DNA of 64,000 bases from Chloroflexota bacterium (GTDB lineage: Bacteria > Chloroflexota > Anaerolineae > Aggregatilineales > Phototrophicaceae). Below the pieces are notes generated by a model. That model did no database searches and was not told the DNA's origin. It was given only the letters and a program-made list of their open reading frames with translations. This document shows, one piece after another, positions 16,724 through 25,298 of this stretch. The first letter of the stretch is position 1. Each line of letters starts with the position of its first letter. The translations under genes were made by a program, and so were the position numbers. The DNA lies in the NCBI GenBank assembly GCA_020161935.1, contig JAIUNI010000010.1:186001-250000 (forward strand), given 5' to 3'.

Positions 16724-17092
16724 CTACTGCGACGTAATCCCCGCATCCGCCAGTGCGTTCTTCAACACATCCAGCTTGATCGGCTTCATCAGGTAGCCGT
16801 TCGCCCCCGCGTCGGTTGCCTCGGCGGTCATCGGCGGGAAGTGCGCCGAAATCATGATGATCGGTACGGTACGGGTCGCATCGTTCAACCGCAGCTTACG
16901 GCAAATATCGAGGCCGTTGTCGTCCGGCAGCATAATGTCGAGCAGCACCAAATCCGGTTCTTCGTAAGCCAGCTTATCCCACGTCTGCCGTGCCGAAAGC
17001 GCGGGGATCGCCTCATGCCCGATCAGCCGTAAGAAGGTACTCAGCATCTCGACGGTCAGTTGTTCATCATCGACGACCAGAATTTTTGCCAT
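16724..17092 (-). CDS. Stand-alone response regulator receiver domain
   Basis: 122 residues, CheY-like with no output domain. Acidic pocket D8/D9 (VVDDEQ), phospho-acceptor D52 (VLLDIMLPDDNG), S82 (MISAH) and K103 (LMKPIK) are all in place. It would be phosphorylated by a histidine kinase and act through protein contact. No kinase is adjacent; the nearest is at 26021. The site AAGGAC precedes the start. Confidence 0.9.
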   Translation of the reverse strand: MAKILVVDDEQLTVEMLSTFLRLIGHEAIPALSARQTWDKLAYEEPDLVLLDIMLPDDNGLDICRKLRLNDATRTVPIIMISAHFPPMTAEATDAGANGYLMKPIKLDVLKNALADAGITSQ

Positions 17093-17179
17093 ACTAAAGG
17101 ATGTCCTTACCGTTGTGGTTAACGCCCAGAGTGTAATAAATTGTGATGTTCGCTGCAGCAGGACAAAAGTCAGCGCCTT

Positions 17180-18334
17180 CTATTTCAACTTGTGTTCATA
17201 AATACGGTGCGTCTTATAAATCGTTGACCCAAAACTAAGCGCGATGCTGACCATATTTTCGTTCACTTCCAATATCCAGCCGGAGTCCGAATGCTGGATT
17301 TTTGGATCGTTGAGCAGTGCCATCAATACATAATAATATAGCACCGCATCCACCCCCTTGTTGCGAAAGGTTTCTTTCACACCCATCAGAGGAATCCGTG
17401 CCGTGTCGATGATCGGTCGCAGCTTCCAGTGCCACAGCGCCCGCACCAGCGAGACCACCTCTGGCACACCCGGCTTCGGGTTGGCGGCTTTTAGCACTTG
17501 GTTGAAGTCCGGCACGCCCATAATGAACCCCGCTGGTTGATCTTCAACAGATGCGAAGAAGGCGAAGCGCGGGTCGAAGAACTGCCCCAAACTTTTCACC
17601 AGTGCATCCAGTTCCTTCGGGGTCATCGGCGTGAATCCCCAGTTCTTGTCCCACGCCGCGTTGTAAATGTCCTTAAACAGTTGGAACTCCGCCGTCAGCT
17701 TCTTGCTGTCGATCTCCCGCACCGTGATTTTGTTGCGTTTCATCACCGCTTTCGTCAGCCGTTCCAGCCGGTCACTGGTCGCGTGTTCCGCAGCGCCTTG
17801 TCGGCTCAGGTGGAAGCTGAACACATCCATCGACTTGGTAAACCCCGCACCCTCGATCAAATCTTTGTAGTACGGGTGGTTATACGGCATCAGCAGCACC
17901 GGACGGGTGAAGCCTTCCACCAGCACGCCCACATCCTCGTGTGTCGTAAAGGTTTGCGGCCCGCGTATCGCGTCGTAGCCCTTCGCCGTGACCCATTCCG
18001 TCGCCGCTGTCAGCAGTGCCGTCGCTGCCTCTTGGTCGTTAAACACCTCGAACGCGCCAAACCAGCCCACATGCTCCTTGTGGAACTCGTTGTGCCGGTG
18101 GTTGATGTAAGCCGCAATCGTGCCAACGATCTGATCCCCGCGCCATGCCGCGAAGTAATCGCCTTCCATATACTCCCAGCTCGGGTTTTTCTTTTGGTCA
18201 AGCTGGTCGCGCCGCATCGAAAGCAGCGGTGGAACCCAATTCGGGTCGTCTTTGTAAATCGTCCACGGGAATTCAAAGAAAGCGCGGAAATCTGCCGCGT
18301 TCTCGACTTTGCGAACAGTTACCGCTTGTGCCAT
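17180..18334 (-). CDS. GNAT-like N-acetyltransferase (YghO-type), 384 residues
   Basis: The N-terminal region FFEFPWTIYKDDPNWVPPLLS is typical of a GNAT-related family that carries this tryptophan-proline signature. DQIVGTIAAYINHRHNEFH and VGWFGAFEV match the acetyl-CoA-binding core strands. The C-terminal half (FKDIYNAAWDKNWGFTPMT; NKGVDAVLYYYVL) is a second acyltransferase-like unit. The substrate is unknown. The gene stands alone, with divergent tRNA-Asn upstream. Confidence 0.7.
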   Translation of the reverse strand: MAQAVTVRKVENAADFRAFFEFPWTIYKDDPNWVPPLLSMRRDQLDQKKNPSWEYMEGDYFAAWRGDQIVGTIAAYINHRHNEFHKEHVGWFGAFEVFNDQEAATALLTAATEWVTAKGYDAIRGPQTFTTHEDVGVLVEGFTRPVLLMPYNHPYYKDLIEGAGFTKSMDVFSFHLSRQGAAEHATSDRLERLTKAVMKRNKITVREIDSKKLTAEFQLFKDIYNAAWDKNWGFTPMTPKELDALVKSLGQFFDPRFAFFASVEDQPAGFIMGVPDFNQVLKAANPKPGVPEVVSLVRALWHWKLRPIIDTARIPLMGVKETFRNKGVDAVLYYYVLMALLNDPKIQHSDSGWILEVNENMVSIALSFGSTIYKTHRIYEHKLK

Positions 18335-18449
18335 AGTGCTTTTCCATTCCAGAGTTGGGTAATTTGAACGGTTGGGGAGGCCAAACTGGTCGCCTAAAAC
18401 GGTCGCAACATAATGTTACCCGCTTTTCGCGCCGCTGCAAGAAAATGCC

Positions 18450-18478
18450 TTGACAGCCTCTATCCGCTTTGCTACTAT
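18450..18478 (+). promoter_or_regulatory. Promoter of the tRNA-Asn gene
   Basis: TTGACA (18450-18455), a 17-bp spacer and TACTAT (18473-18478) place the start of transcription near 18485, five bases before the mature tRNA. The hexamers and spacing are identical to those of the promoter at 1389-1417. Confidence 0.8.
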
Positions 18479-18489
18479 TCTGAACATCT

Positions 18490-18561
18490 TCCGCAGTAGC
18501 TCAACGGCAGAGCAACCGGCTGTTAACCGGTAGGTTCCTGGTTCGAAACCAGGCTGCGGAG
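18490..18561 (+). tRNA. tRNA-Asn (anticodon GTT)
   Basis: A 72-nt cloverleaf read by eye. Acceptor stem TCCGCAG (18490-18496) pairs with CTGCGGA (18554-18560), with discriminator G. D-arm is GCTC/GAGC. Anticodon arm ACCGG/CCGGT holds loop CTGTTAA (anticodon 18522-18524). T-arm CCTGG/CCAGG holds TTCGAAA. All stems are fully paired. CCA is not encoded. Confidence 0.97.
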
Positions 18562-18568
18562 CATGTCG

Positions 18569-18596
18569 AACGCCCTGCTTGTGTAGGGCGTTTTGA
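18569..18596 (+). terminator. Intrinsic terminator of tRNA-Asn
   Basis: AACGCCCT (18569-18576) pairs with AGGGCGTT (18585-18592) around an 8-nt loop, followed by TTTTGATT. It separates the tRNA from the phosphoribosyltransferase gene. Confidence 0.8.
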
Positions 18597-18626
18597 TTCG
18601 GTTTTGTGATGAAGGATTTTTCTGGC

Positions 18627-19352
18627 ATGCATACGGTTGCAGCACACAACACCCTCGCCTTTTGGCAAAATCCCGTAGGCGTAACGATCCCCAACGACCC
18701 GCTGAAGTTCTTGTATATCACCGACGAAGCCGAGCATATGATGGTATCGTGGCTGGCGAAGCGCGTTTTCGACTATCAGCTTCACCACGCCGGAACGGAA
18801 CGCCAGTTCACCAAGATGATTATGATCACGATGGGCGCACTCCTGCCCGGTGTCCTCTTGCAGGACTACATCACCCACTGCGCCACCCCCGATATGCCGG
18901 ATATCGAGTTCGGCACGTTCGGCGTGAAGTGTTACATTGGGCCGGGGCAGCCGCTTGAACACCCTGAAATCGTCCAGCCGCTGTCAATCGACGTGCGCGG
19001 TCATACCGTCGGCATGGTCGAAGACCTCATCGACCTCGGTGGCACGGCGCGTTTCGTGCGCGATACCCTCACCTCAGAGAAGTATGGTGCGCGGGATGTG
19101 GTCATCATCGCCCCCTATCGCAAAAGTGCCGCTGTCGAGCAAAATGGCGCGATCACCTTTGGCTTCGTTCCCAAAGATACGTGGATTATCACCCCCCGCG
19201 AACGGGTGGAAACGATGGTCAAGCGCGTGCCGTTCTGGGCGCGGAACGGCGCGGATAAAGCCACCTGCATCAACAACCTGCGCCACATCGGCTATCCCCA
19301 GTACCTCATCGACGACTGGTTCGACACCGCATGGATGCGCGTCGGCCTCTAA
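18627..19352 (+). CDS. Phosphoribosyltransferase family protein
   Basis: About 241 residues from the ATG at 18627, which has AAGGA ten bases upstream; in-frame starts at 18606/18609 add six or seven residues. The PRPP-binding motif is MVEDLIDLGGTARFVRDTL, the classic two acidic residues then Gly-Gly-Thr-Ala. Such enzymes attach a base to ribose-5-phosphate for nucleotide salvage. The base is not evident, and the long C-terminus (WWID-type tail replaced by YLIDDWFDTAWM) recalls xanthine/hypoxanthine types only loosely. Confidence 0.75.
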   Translation: MHTVAAHNTLAFWQNPVGVTIPNDPLKFLYITDEAEHMMVSWLAKRVFDYQLHHAGTERQFTKMIMITMGALLPGVLLQDYITHCATPDMPDIEFGTFGVKCYIGPGQPLEHPEIVQPLSIDVRGHTVGMVEDLIDLGGTARFVRDTLTSEKYGARDVVIIAPYRKSAAVEQNGAITFGFVPKDTWIITPRERVETMVKRVPFWARNGADKATCINNLRHIGYPQYLIDDWFDTAWMRVGL

Positions 19353-19381
19353 TCCCTGCTGTACTCCCAAATCGTCTTTTC

Positions 19382-19404
19382 GTAGGGAATGGTCTTATTC
19401 CCTC
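19382..19404 (+). repeat. REP-like GTAG-headed hairpin, stem AGGGAAT/ATTCCCT
   Basis: GTAG overlaps the start of a 7-bp inverted repeat with loop GGTCTT. The gap 19353-19569 also holds two decayed conserved-loop hairpins, at about 19420-19455 and 19494-19530, recognisable by TGGAGTGAGCTTGCGA and GGAGAGCTTGCGAACGTA. Confidence 0.65.
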
Positions 19405-19569
19405 CTTGTTACTACGGCTATCAGTGGAGTGAGCTTGCGAGTACCGTCGTGGGCTGGAACTTTTCAGATCGCCTCCCCTTTATGGTTTCCCGCGCTAGTG
19501 GAGAGCTTGCGAACGTACTGATGTGGGCTAGGGTGGGGTCAAATAGCGAAGTTGGGGGTGAGATTACTT

Positions 19570-20508
19570 TTACACCACTTTCAGCACCAGCTTCCCCCGC
19601 GTCCGGTTGGTCTCACCTTTGCGGTGCGCTTCTGTCGCCTGCGCCAGCGGATACACGCTGTCAATCGTCGCTTTCAGGTATTCCGCCTCGCACAAGGTAG
19701 TGATCTCGGCAAGCTGATCCGCATCCCTATGGACAAGAATATCCGCTGTCTGAACACCGTATTGCACCGCCAGTTCAGCCGAAGGGGTCGCCACAATCGA
19801 AACTAATCTCCCACCGCGCCTCAAAACCTTAAACGAACGGTCAGCGATGTCCCCGCCCATCGTATCCAGAACCACGTCCACATCCCGCAGCACCTCGTCA
19901 AAGCGCGTCGTCGTGTAATCAATCACCTCGTCCACGCCAATACCCTTCAGGTAATCAGTATTCCGCGCCGAGGCCGTGCCAATCACTCGCGCACCTTTCC
20001 ACGTTGCCAACTGCACCGCCATATGCCCCACGCCGCCCGCTGCCGCGTGAATCAGTACGGTTTCCCCCGCTTGTAAATCACCCGCCTCAAACAGCGCTTG
20101 CCACGCCGTCAGCGCCACCAACGGAATCGCCGCCGCTTCAACGTGCGAGAAATGGCGCGGCTTATGAGAGAGGTCGCTAGTAGGGCAGGTCACATATTCT
20201 GCGTAAGTGCTGCCCCAATCGGGGAACCGCGCCATTCCGTAAACCGCATCCCCAACTTTGAACGCAGTGACACCCTCACCAACCGCCTCCACCACGCCCG
20301 ACACATCCCAACCGGGGATCAGCGGCAGTGTCGCCGGAGCTAGCAGTTCGTCACCGCCCCACCGCGACTGCCAATCCGCTGGATTTACCCCCGCCGCGTG
20401 AACCCGCACCAACACCTCGCCAGCACTCGCTTCTGGCCTCGGCGCATCCTCATACACCAGCACATCCGCGTCACCAAATCCATGCATTCGTACAGCCTTC
20501 ATCCGCAT
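19570..20508 (-). CDS. Zinc-independent quinone oxidoreductase-like NADP-dependent dehydrogenase
   Basis: 312 residues of the medium-chain dehydrogenase family. The N-terminal GroES-like fold has VRVHAAGVNPADWQSRWG, PGWDVSGVVEAVGEGV and FKVGDAVYGM. The nucleotide-binding domain has ETVLIHAAAGGVGHMAVQLA, the AAGGVG signature of quinone oxidoreductases. The structural and catalytic zinc ligands of alcohol dehydrogenases are absent. It would reduce quinones or enones with NADPH. A second ATG two codons in is equally plausible as start. Confidence 0.85.
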   Translation of the reverse strand: MRMKAVRMHGFGDADVLVYEDAPRPEASAGEVLVRVHAAGVNPADWQSRWGGDELLAPATLPLIPGWDVSGVVEAVGEGVTAFKVGDAVYGMARFPDWGSTYAEYVTCPTSDLSHKPRHFSHVEAAAIPLVALTAWQALFEAGDLQAGETVLIHAAAGGVGHMAVQLATWKGARVIGTASARNTDYLKGIGVDEVIDYTTTRFDEVLRDVDVVLDTMGGDIADRSFKVLRRGGRLVSIVATPSAELAVQYGVQTADILVHRDADQLAEITTLCEAEYLKATIDSVYPLAQATEAHRKGETNRTRGKLVLKVV

Positions 20509-20589
20509 CTCTAATCCCCCTTAACCAACTTTTGTAGGTTCGCAAGGCTTGCGCCCGCTTGTTACCCACCACCCCACGCAACCACATCT

Positions 20590-20614
20590 GTAGGGACAGC
20601 AGACAGGCTGTCCG
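20590..20614 (+). repeat. REP-like GTAG-headed hairpin, stem GGACAGC/GCTGTCC
   Basis: GTAGG then a perfect 7-bp inverted repeat around AGACAG. Identical 25-bp copies occur at 20810-20834 (+), 48999-49023 (-) and 59513-59537 (-). Confidence 0.8.
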
Positions 20615-20809
20615 TTGCTACCCTGCCCACAAAGGGCTTCTTACGCTTCGTTCAACCCTACCGACTTTCCGATTATCCCGTTTACGGGGGTTTATTCGAC
20701 TTGCCAGCGGGTCTATAGTCCCCTTGTGGGGTTATCTGCTGGCAAATGCCTACCCGACAAATCCTTAACTTCCTGCATCCACCTCACCCCACAAACCTAC
20801 CGTCCGTGT

Positions 20810-20834
20810 GTAGGGACAGCAGACAGGCTGTCCG
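20810..20834 (+). repeat. REP-like GTAG-headed hairpin, stem GGACAGC/GCTGTCC
   Basis: Same sequence as 20590-20614, and part of the long element, where copy B has its counterpart at 59513-59537. Confidence 0.8.
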
Positions 20835-21131
20835 CCTCTCCCTCCCCGACATACCCCTTGCCACGTCTTGCCCCTTCAAACTTCTCTTTGCCTTTAACTT
20901 GAAACTTGCCACTTATCACTTAAAACTATTTCTTAGGTTTATTTTCGGTTAACCCGACAAACCGTTTTCAAACCCGCCACCAACCCGCTTAACAATCCTG
21001 CTCCCTCAAAAAGGTTAACGCCAACCCCGCCTAAAAGCGACTAAATGTTCTGACAAATGTTCGCCCTTTTGCTACTAACCTCTGCTATCCTGTTTGTAGG
21101 GAACTGTCTTTGCTCCCTTCCCTGTTACTAC

Positions 21132-21163
21132 GATCAGCGGAGTGAGCCTGTGAACGTGCTGAT
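21132..21163 (+). repeat. Conserved-loop hairpin, stem ATCAGC/GCTGAT
   Basis: ATCAGC (21133-21138) and GCTGAT (21158-21163) enclose GGAGTGAGCCTGTGAACGT. The stem differs completely from that at 16669 yet still pairs. Confidence 0.7.
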
Positions 21164-21603
21164 GTGGGATGGGGATGGGGTCTATCCCACACGCACCTTA
21201 ACAACCGCATCCATTTGGCGAACCGCCTTGTGCTGGCGGCTGATAGCTGATGACTGGACTTTGCCTTTGACTGTCACCTGTTGACTATCGACTAAAGACT
21301 GCCTTTTGCAGCAAACCTTGCTATAGTCCCCTTGCGGGGCAGCAGCGAACCCCCTTCCGCCGCTGCAATAAAACTTCACTTCACAAGATTTGTGTTGTCT
21401 TGAACTGATAACTATCAACTGTTGACTGATAACTTGCTATTGCCATTGCTGCCTTTGCCGCTAAATTTGCCAACCGACATTTCCGCCACTGACGACTCTG
21501 ACGACATTTGCGTCAAAACGAGGATTAACAACTGCAACATTTCTAATTTTTTCAATATTTCAAACGTTTATCCCGACCGGCGCATCGAAAACCGCACCCA
21601 TCA

Positions 21604-22194
21604 TTAACCAAGCACTGCCTTGAAGCCGAGGGGATACCGCGCCGCCCATTCTTCGCGCAGGATGCCGTAGCCCATACCGTCGTAATACTGCCCGTTGACG
21701 ATCCGCGCGTTCCGAAAGCGAGCTTCTTCCTTGTAGCCGACCTTCTCAGCCAGCCGCATCATGCCCGCGTTGCCCGACCATGTACGCAGGTCAAGCCGCA
21801 CGAATAATGGTTGTGCTTGAAGGAGATAATCACTCCACAACCCCAGCGCCTCATAACCGATCCCTTTACGCCAGTGCTGCGGGTCATAAATCACGATACC
21901 CACCGCCGGCCAGTTCGTCTCTTCACTAATCCAGTACCACGACACTTGCCCGATCATCACCTTGGAGGCTTTATCCGCGATAATCAACTGTTGGCGTGGC
22001 TCCGGCCAATCCGCCACCTCAATCGTGAAGCGCAGGTCGTTCACCAACTCAGGGATTTCATCTTTGCCGGGGCCGGGGTAGTAAGGCGCGTCCAACTGCT
22101 TCCATTCATGGTGAGGGAGCAGCCAATGAGAATAACCTTTCAGATCGCCCATTTCCCAATCGCGGAGAATGATTTGGTTGCCGTCAATCTGCAT
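21604..22194 (-). CDS. GNAT N-acetyltransferase, RimJ/RimL-like
   Basis: 196 residues. ILRDWEMGDLKGYSHWL begins the fold. The acetyl-CoA site region is IYDPQHWRKGIGYEALGLWSDYLL (Arg/Lys-x-x-Gly-x-Gly/Ala), followed by LFVRLDLRTWSGNAGMMRLAEKVGYKEE. Such enzymes acetylate protein N-termini or small amines. The start overlaps the stop of the second acetyltransferase by one base (TAATG), indicating coupled translation. Confidence 0.8.
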   Translation of the reverse strand: MQIDGNQIILRDWEMGDLKGYSHWLLPHHEWKQLDAPYYPGPGKDEIPELVNDLRFTIEVADWPEPRQQLIIADKASKVMIGQVSWYWISEETNWPAVGIVIYDPQHWRKGIGYEALGLWSDYLLQAQPLFVRLDLRTWSGNAGMMRLAEKVGYKEEARFRNARIVNGQYYDGMGYGILREEWAARYPLGFKAVLG

Positions 22195-22772
22195 TATGAC
22201 TCCTCCTTGATCGCTGGGTTATACAGGACACCGACCACTTGGAACCACGGTGGATTATCCGGTGTCGGGTTCTGTTCGAGGGTCATGCCGAGCTTACGCA
22301 TCACCGCCTGCGAGCCAACATTATCGTACTCGGTCGTCGCGATGATACGCCGCAGGTTCATCTGTTTAAAGCCGTAATCGACCAATGCCTGTGCCGCCTC
22401 GGCTGCGTATCCCTTTCGTTGGTGTTCGGGTACTGTCACCCAGAACAAGCCGAACTCCGGCTGCATGAAAAGGTCATCCGTTTCGCCGTGCTGCCGGAAC
22501 GTGGTCAGCCGTTGGTATGGGCCGAGTGCTTGAGCGAACCCTACCGCCCCCACGAACGCGCCTGTGGCTTTCAAGACGACCGCTCGTTCGCCGTAGGGTG
22601 GCTGCCAGAGTCGTGCCAGCGCCACATAATTACGAACTGTCCATTCGAGCCATTCCCGCCGTTCTTCCAGTGGGTCTTCACCAAATCCGGCGTTCATCGC
22701 CACGTGCATCGGGAGCAGGTCGTCCATCGTCATCGGTCGCACGAGCAGTCGTTGGGTTTCAAGTACGGGCAT
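22194..22772 (-). CDS. GNAT N-acetyltransferase
   Basis: About 192 residues from the ATG at 22772 (MPVLETQRLLVRPMTMDD, the usual GNAT opening). The frame stays open to 22850, and a longer form of 218 residues cannot be excluded. The acetyl-CoA motif is VPEHQRKGYAAEAAQALVDYGF, followed by RIIATTEYDNVGSQAVMRKLGM. It is a paralogue in style of the following gene and shares a transcript with it. The substrate is unknown. Confidence 0.8.
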   Translation of the reverse strand: MPVLETQRLLVRPMTMDDLLPMHVAMNAGFGEDPLEERREWLEWTVRNYVALARLWQPPYGERAVVLKATGAFVGAVGFAQALGPYQRLTTFRQHGETDDLFMQPEFGLFWVTVPEHQRKGYAAEAAQALVDYGFKQMNLRRIIATTEYDNVGSQAVMRKLGMTLEQNPTPDNPPWFQVVGVLYNPAIKEES

Positions 22773-22860
22773 CGCAGTAGTAATCGAGGTTTGCCTTTCG
22801 TGGAAAACGGTTATTAATGGGTCATATTGTGCCATAAGGCTGCAAATCAATCAATCGTCG

Positions 22861-23529
22861 CTAAGGCCAGCAGTTCGTCATATTGATCTGTTCCGGGTGC
22901 AGCCGGACGAACCGCCAGAAGCTCACCATGCCTTCCCAAGTCACCCGCCCATCCCCCTCGTGCGGTACAACAATGTATAACTGCCGGATGTTCCCGTGAA
23001 GTGAAAGCCACGGGCTGAGGTGAGCCGGTCGGTTAATCGAAGCCAGAATGCCATCGGTTGGATACTCTATATAGTAGTGGTTATGTTGTGTGCGTCTCCG
23101 GTTGGACTCGCAGCTCAAACCGGTTCCCAGTGATGGTGGTTCGCCGTACTCAGCCAGTAAATCGCCTAAACGCGCCCGCGCACAATTGGTCAAGATAATC
23201 TCGTTGATGATCCGTGCCGTCCCCCGCCCGTAAATAAATTGGGCGAAGCATCCGCCTTTCGTCGTCCGGTAGATTTCAAGCTGCCCCTTCGTCGCGTTGT
23301 CCACAATCGTATCGCCGAAGCCCGTGAAGATCGCCTCAACCTCGCGGGTGGTTGATTCGCCGAGCGTGATCCCGTACCAGCAGGGCATCCCTTCACCCTC
23401 ACAACTACTGTGCATCCCGTCCATAACCGCGTGTAGTGGGCGCAGCGTTCCAAGAGTTCTGCTGGTCAAGTTTGCGCCCGTCAGCGCCAGCACCATCACC
23501 AGCGTCAGGCGGATGATGAAGCGCGACAT
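22861..23529 (-). CDS. Six-cysteine anchored protein family, member 1
   Basis: About 222 residues from the ATG at 23529, chosen because it aligns with the N-termini of four relatives; a GTG at 23538 would overlap the upstream gene. An N-terminal membrane span (~4-24) precedes SSCEGEGMPCWYGI (C43, C50). Then come C94, C116 before RARLGDLLAEYGEPP, an extra C140 and a single late C220. It follows member 2 by 2 bp. The first ~50 residues are shared with the proteins at 23532, 37791, 39378 and 40066. No known domain recognised; it probably faces outside the membrane. Confidence 0.75.
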   Translation of the reverse strand: MSRFIIRLTLVMVLALTGANLTSRTLGTLRPLHAVMDGMHSSCEGEGMPCWYGITLGESTTREVEAIFTGFGDTIVDNATKGQLEIYRTTKGGCFAQFIYGRGTARIINEIILTNCARARLGDLLAEYGEPPSLGTGLSCESNRRRTQHNHYYIEYPTDGILASINRPAHLSPWLSLHGNIRQLYIVVPHEGDGRVTWEGMVSFWRFVRLHPEQINMTNCWP

Positions 23530-23531
23530 GC

Positions 23532-24122
23532 TCAACACGGGTTATCAACATTGAGTTGGCAGTAGCGCCAGCGTGGGGCGAAACCCTGCCAGTTGTATTG
23601 GCTTTCGCGGTAGGGGCGCGGCACGGGGAACATGAACTCCGTCACCTGTGCGTCCGGTCGGAGCGCACCAACGATTTTGACCCGCATCGTCACCTCGCCC
23701 TGATAGTACAGCACATCATGGTACTGCCCGATTGCGTCTGGCATCCCGAACGTGTTCAGCCAATCCCCCAAGCGCAGGTTCCGGCATTTAACGATCATCC
23801 CATTGACGGTGCGGTACTCGTAAATGAAGTACGTCCCACAGTCGAGGTCGGAGTTCTCAACACTGCGTTTAGACGCTTCGTTGGAAAGGCTGCTGGCAAG
23901 GAAATAATTGCGCCCTTCTAGAATATTCCATACGTCGCTGACCCGCGTCTCGTTGACCATTACCCCGTACCAGCAAACATGGTTAGCCTGTTCGCACCCC
24001 TCATGAAAACCCCGCAGTGAGGCGTTCGGTGGCTGCTGTTGACCGAACGCCTGCGCCACAAAGCCGAGGCTGCTGGTCGTGACCATCAGATAAATCGAGA
24101 GTTTGAGGATGACCTTTAACAT
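23532..24122 (-). CDS. Six-cysteine anchored protein family, member 2
   Basis: 196 residues, with GAGGAG before the start. Membrane span at ~5-27, then GFHEGCEQANHVCWYGV (C43, C50), C95, C113 before NLRLGDWLNTFGMPD, and a C-terminal YNWQGFAPRWRYCQL with C188 and C196. All six family cysteines are present at family spacing, suggesting three disulfides in an exported domain. It forms a two-gene unit with member 1. Function unknown. Confidence 0.75.
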   Translation of the reverse strand: MLKVILKLSIYLMVTTSSLGFVAQAFGQQQPPNASLRGFHEGCEQANHVCWYGVMVNETRVSDVWNILEGRNYFLASSLSNEASKRSVENSDLDCGTYFIYEYRTVNGMIVKCRNLRLGDWLNTFGMPDAIGQYHDVLYYQGEVTMRVKIVGALRPDAQVTEFMFPVPRPYRESQYNWQGFAPRWRYCQLNVDNPC

Positions 24123-24157
24123 CGCATTCTCCTCAACACGAACCGGCTTGACGATAC

Positions 24158-25219
24158 TTATTCGCCGCTGTCTACCAGATATTGTGCGATCAAATGCGCC
24201 GTATGCTCGATGCTGCTGGTATGCGTCCGCTCGTAACCGTGCGAAGCGTCAATGCCGGGACCGATCAGCGCCACCTTCGCCGCGCCACCTGCCCGCCAGT
24301 ATGCCGAACCATCCGAGCCGTAGAACGGATAAATATCCATCTTGTAGGGGATGTTGTTGGCCTTCGCCAGTTCCCGCATCCGCGCCGTGAATGCGTAATG
24401 ATACGGGCCGGTGCTGTCCTTCGCGCAAATACTCACCGAAAACTCATCGCCGTTCTGCCCATCGCCCAATGCGCCCATGTCAATCGTCAATAACTCATCC
24501 AGTTCGGTCGGCCAGTCCGCCGAGCCGCCATGCCCGACTTCCTCGTAATTCGCGATGATAAACGTCGTATCCTGCGCCGGTTGGAGCTTCGCCGCTTTCA
24601 AAGCCAACAACGCCCCGTAGATCGCTGCCACCCCCGCCTTATCATCCAAATGCCGTGACCGCAGGAAATTCGTATCCTTCAGTTCGACACGCGGGTCAAG
24701 GAAGATGAAGTCGCCAATGTCGATGCCCAGCGCACGGGTATCCGCCGCGTTCTTGGTGATCGCATCCAGTCGGATTTCCATATTGTCCGCCTCGCGCTGG
24801 ATCGTACCGAGCTTCCCGTTAACGTGCGTGCTGGGGTTGCTCAGGAGCATTGTCCCACGGATGCGCTTGTTATCCGCCGTGCGAACCGTCACCCCTTCGT
24901 ACTCCACAGCGTTCCATGCGTAACCGCCCAGCAGGGTCGCCTTCAATCGTCCGCTGCCCTTGATCTCCTTGACCATCAACCCCAACGTGTCGATGTGTGC
25001 CGTAATCCCGCGCGGGGCGCTGCTCGACTTCCCCTTGAGTTGAGCAATCAACGCGCCTTTTTTGGTACGTTCGACCTTTAACCCGCTAACTTTCAGCTTC
25101 TTGAACGCCGCCTCAACGTAATCGATAGCCTCAACCGTATAACCCGTTGGGCTGGGTGTATCGAGTAACCCCGTTAAAAATGTGACGGTTTCGTCAAGAT
25201 TGATCCGAATATCAGACAT
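24158..25219 (-). CDS. M42 family metallopeptidase (glutamyl aminopeptidase/endoglucanase-M type)
   Basis: About 353 residues from the ATG at 25219, which follows GGAGGATGCC. Di-metal ligands typical of M42 are visible: H in GITAHIDTLGLMV, D in RHLDDKAGVAAIY, the catalytic pair in NYEEVGHGG, D in LLTIDMGALG and the late H in DASHGYERTHTSS. It removes N-terminal residues from peptides in the cytosol, usually as a large oligomer. The gene stands alone and diverges from the two-component operon at 25299. Confidence 0.88.
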   Translation of the reverse strand: MSDIRINLDETVTFLTGLLDTPSPTGYTVEAIDYVEAAFKKLKVSGLKVERTKKGALIAQLKGKSSSAPRGITAHIDTLGLMVKEIKGSGRLKATLLGGYAWNAVEYEGVTVRTADNKRIRGTMLLSNPSTHVNGKLGTIQREADNMEIRLDAITKNAADTRALGIDIGDFIFLDPRVELKDTNFLRSRHLDDKAGVAAIYGALLALKAAKLQPAQDTTFIIANYEEVGHGGSADWPTELDELLTIDMGALGDGQNGDEFSVSICAKDSTGPYHYAFTARMRELAKANNIPYKMDIYPFYGSDGSAYWRAGGAAKVALIGPGIDASHGYERTHTSSIEHTAHLIAQYLVDSGE

Positions 25220-25298
25220 GGCATCCTCCAACCTGTATAATGACACGCATACTATAACACTTTGTAACGGAGTGTTGTGTTCAAATTAGGATTAGCCT

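Larger units (their letters stand above)
20790..21580 (+). repeat. Long non-coding repeat element, copy A
   Basis: Aligned by eye to the reverse complement of 58815-59560. The best-preserved block (about 20950-21090 here, 59219-59360 there) includes GTTTATTTTC, ACCGTTTTCAAACCCGCCAC, GCTTAACAATCCTGCTCCCT, AAGGTTAACGCCAAC, GTTCTGACAAATGTTC and CCTCTGCTATCCTGTT in the same order. Further shared blocks include TTAACAACCGCATCCA and TGTTGACTGATAACTTGCT. Copy A has roughly 130 bp extra around 21265-21400. No long open frame is conserved between copies. Confidence 0.75.
20509..21603. other. Gene-free region with clustered repeats
   Basis: About 1.1 kb with no convincing gene; open frames here have repeat-derived composition. 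It holds REP-like hairpins at 20590-20614, 20810-20834 and 21096-21123, a conserved-loop hairpin at 21132-21163, CTATAGTCCCCTTG words at about 20713 and 21322, and most of it is one copy of a longer element shared with 58.8-59.6 kb. Confidence 0.7.

Noticed and set aside
20509..21603. Decayed transposase gene inside the long repeat element
   Set aside because: No transposase motif in any frame and no open frame shared between the two copies.
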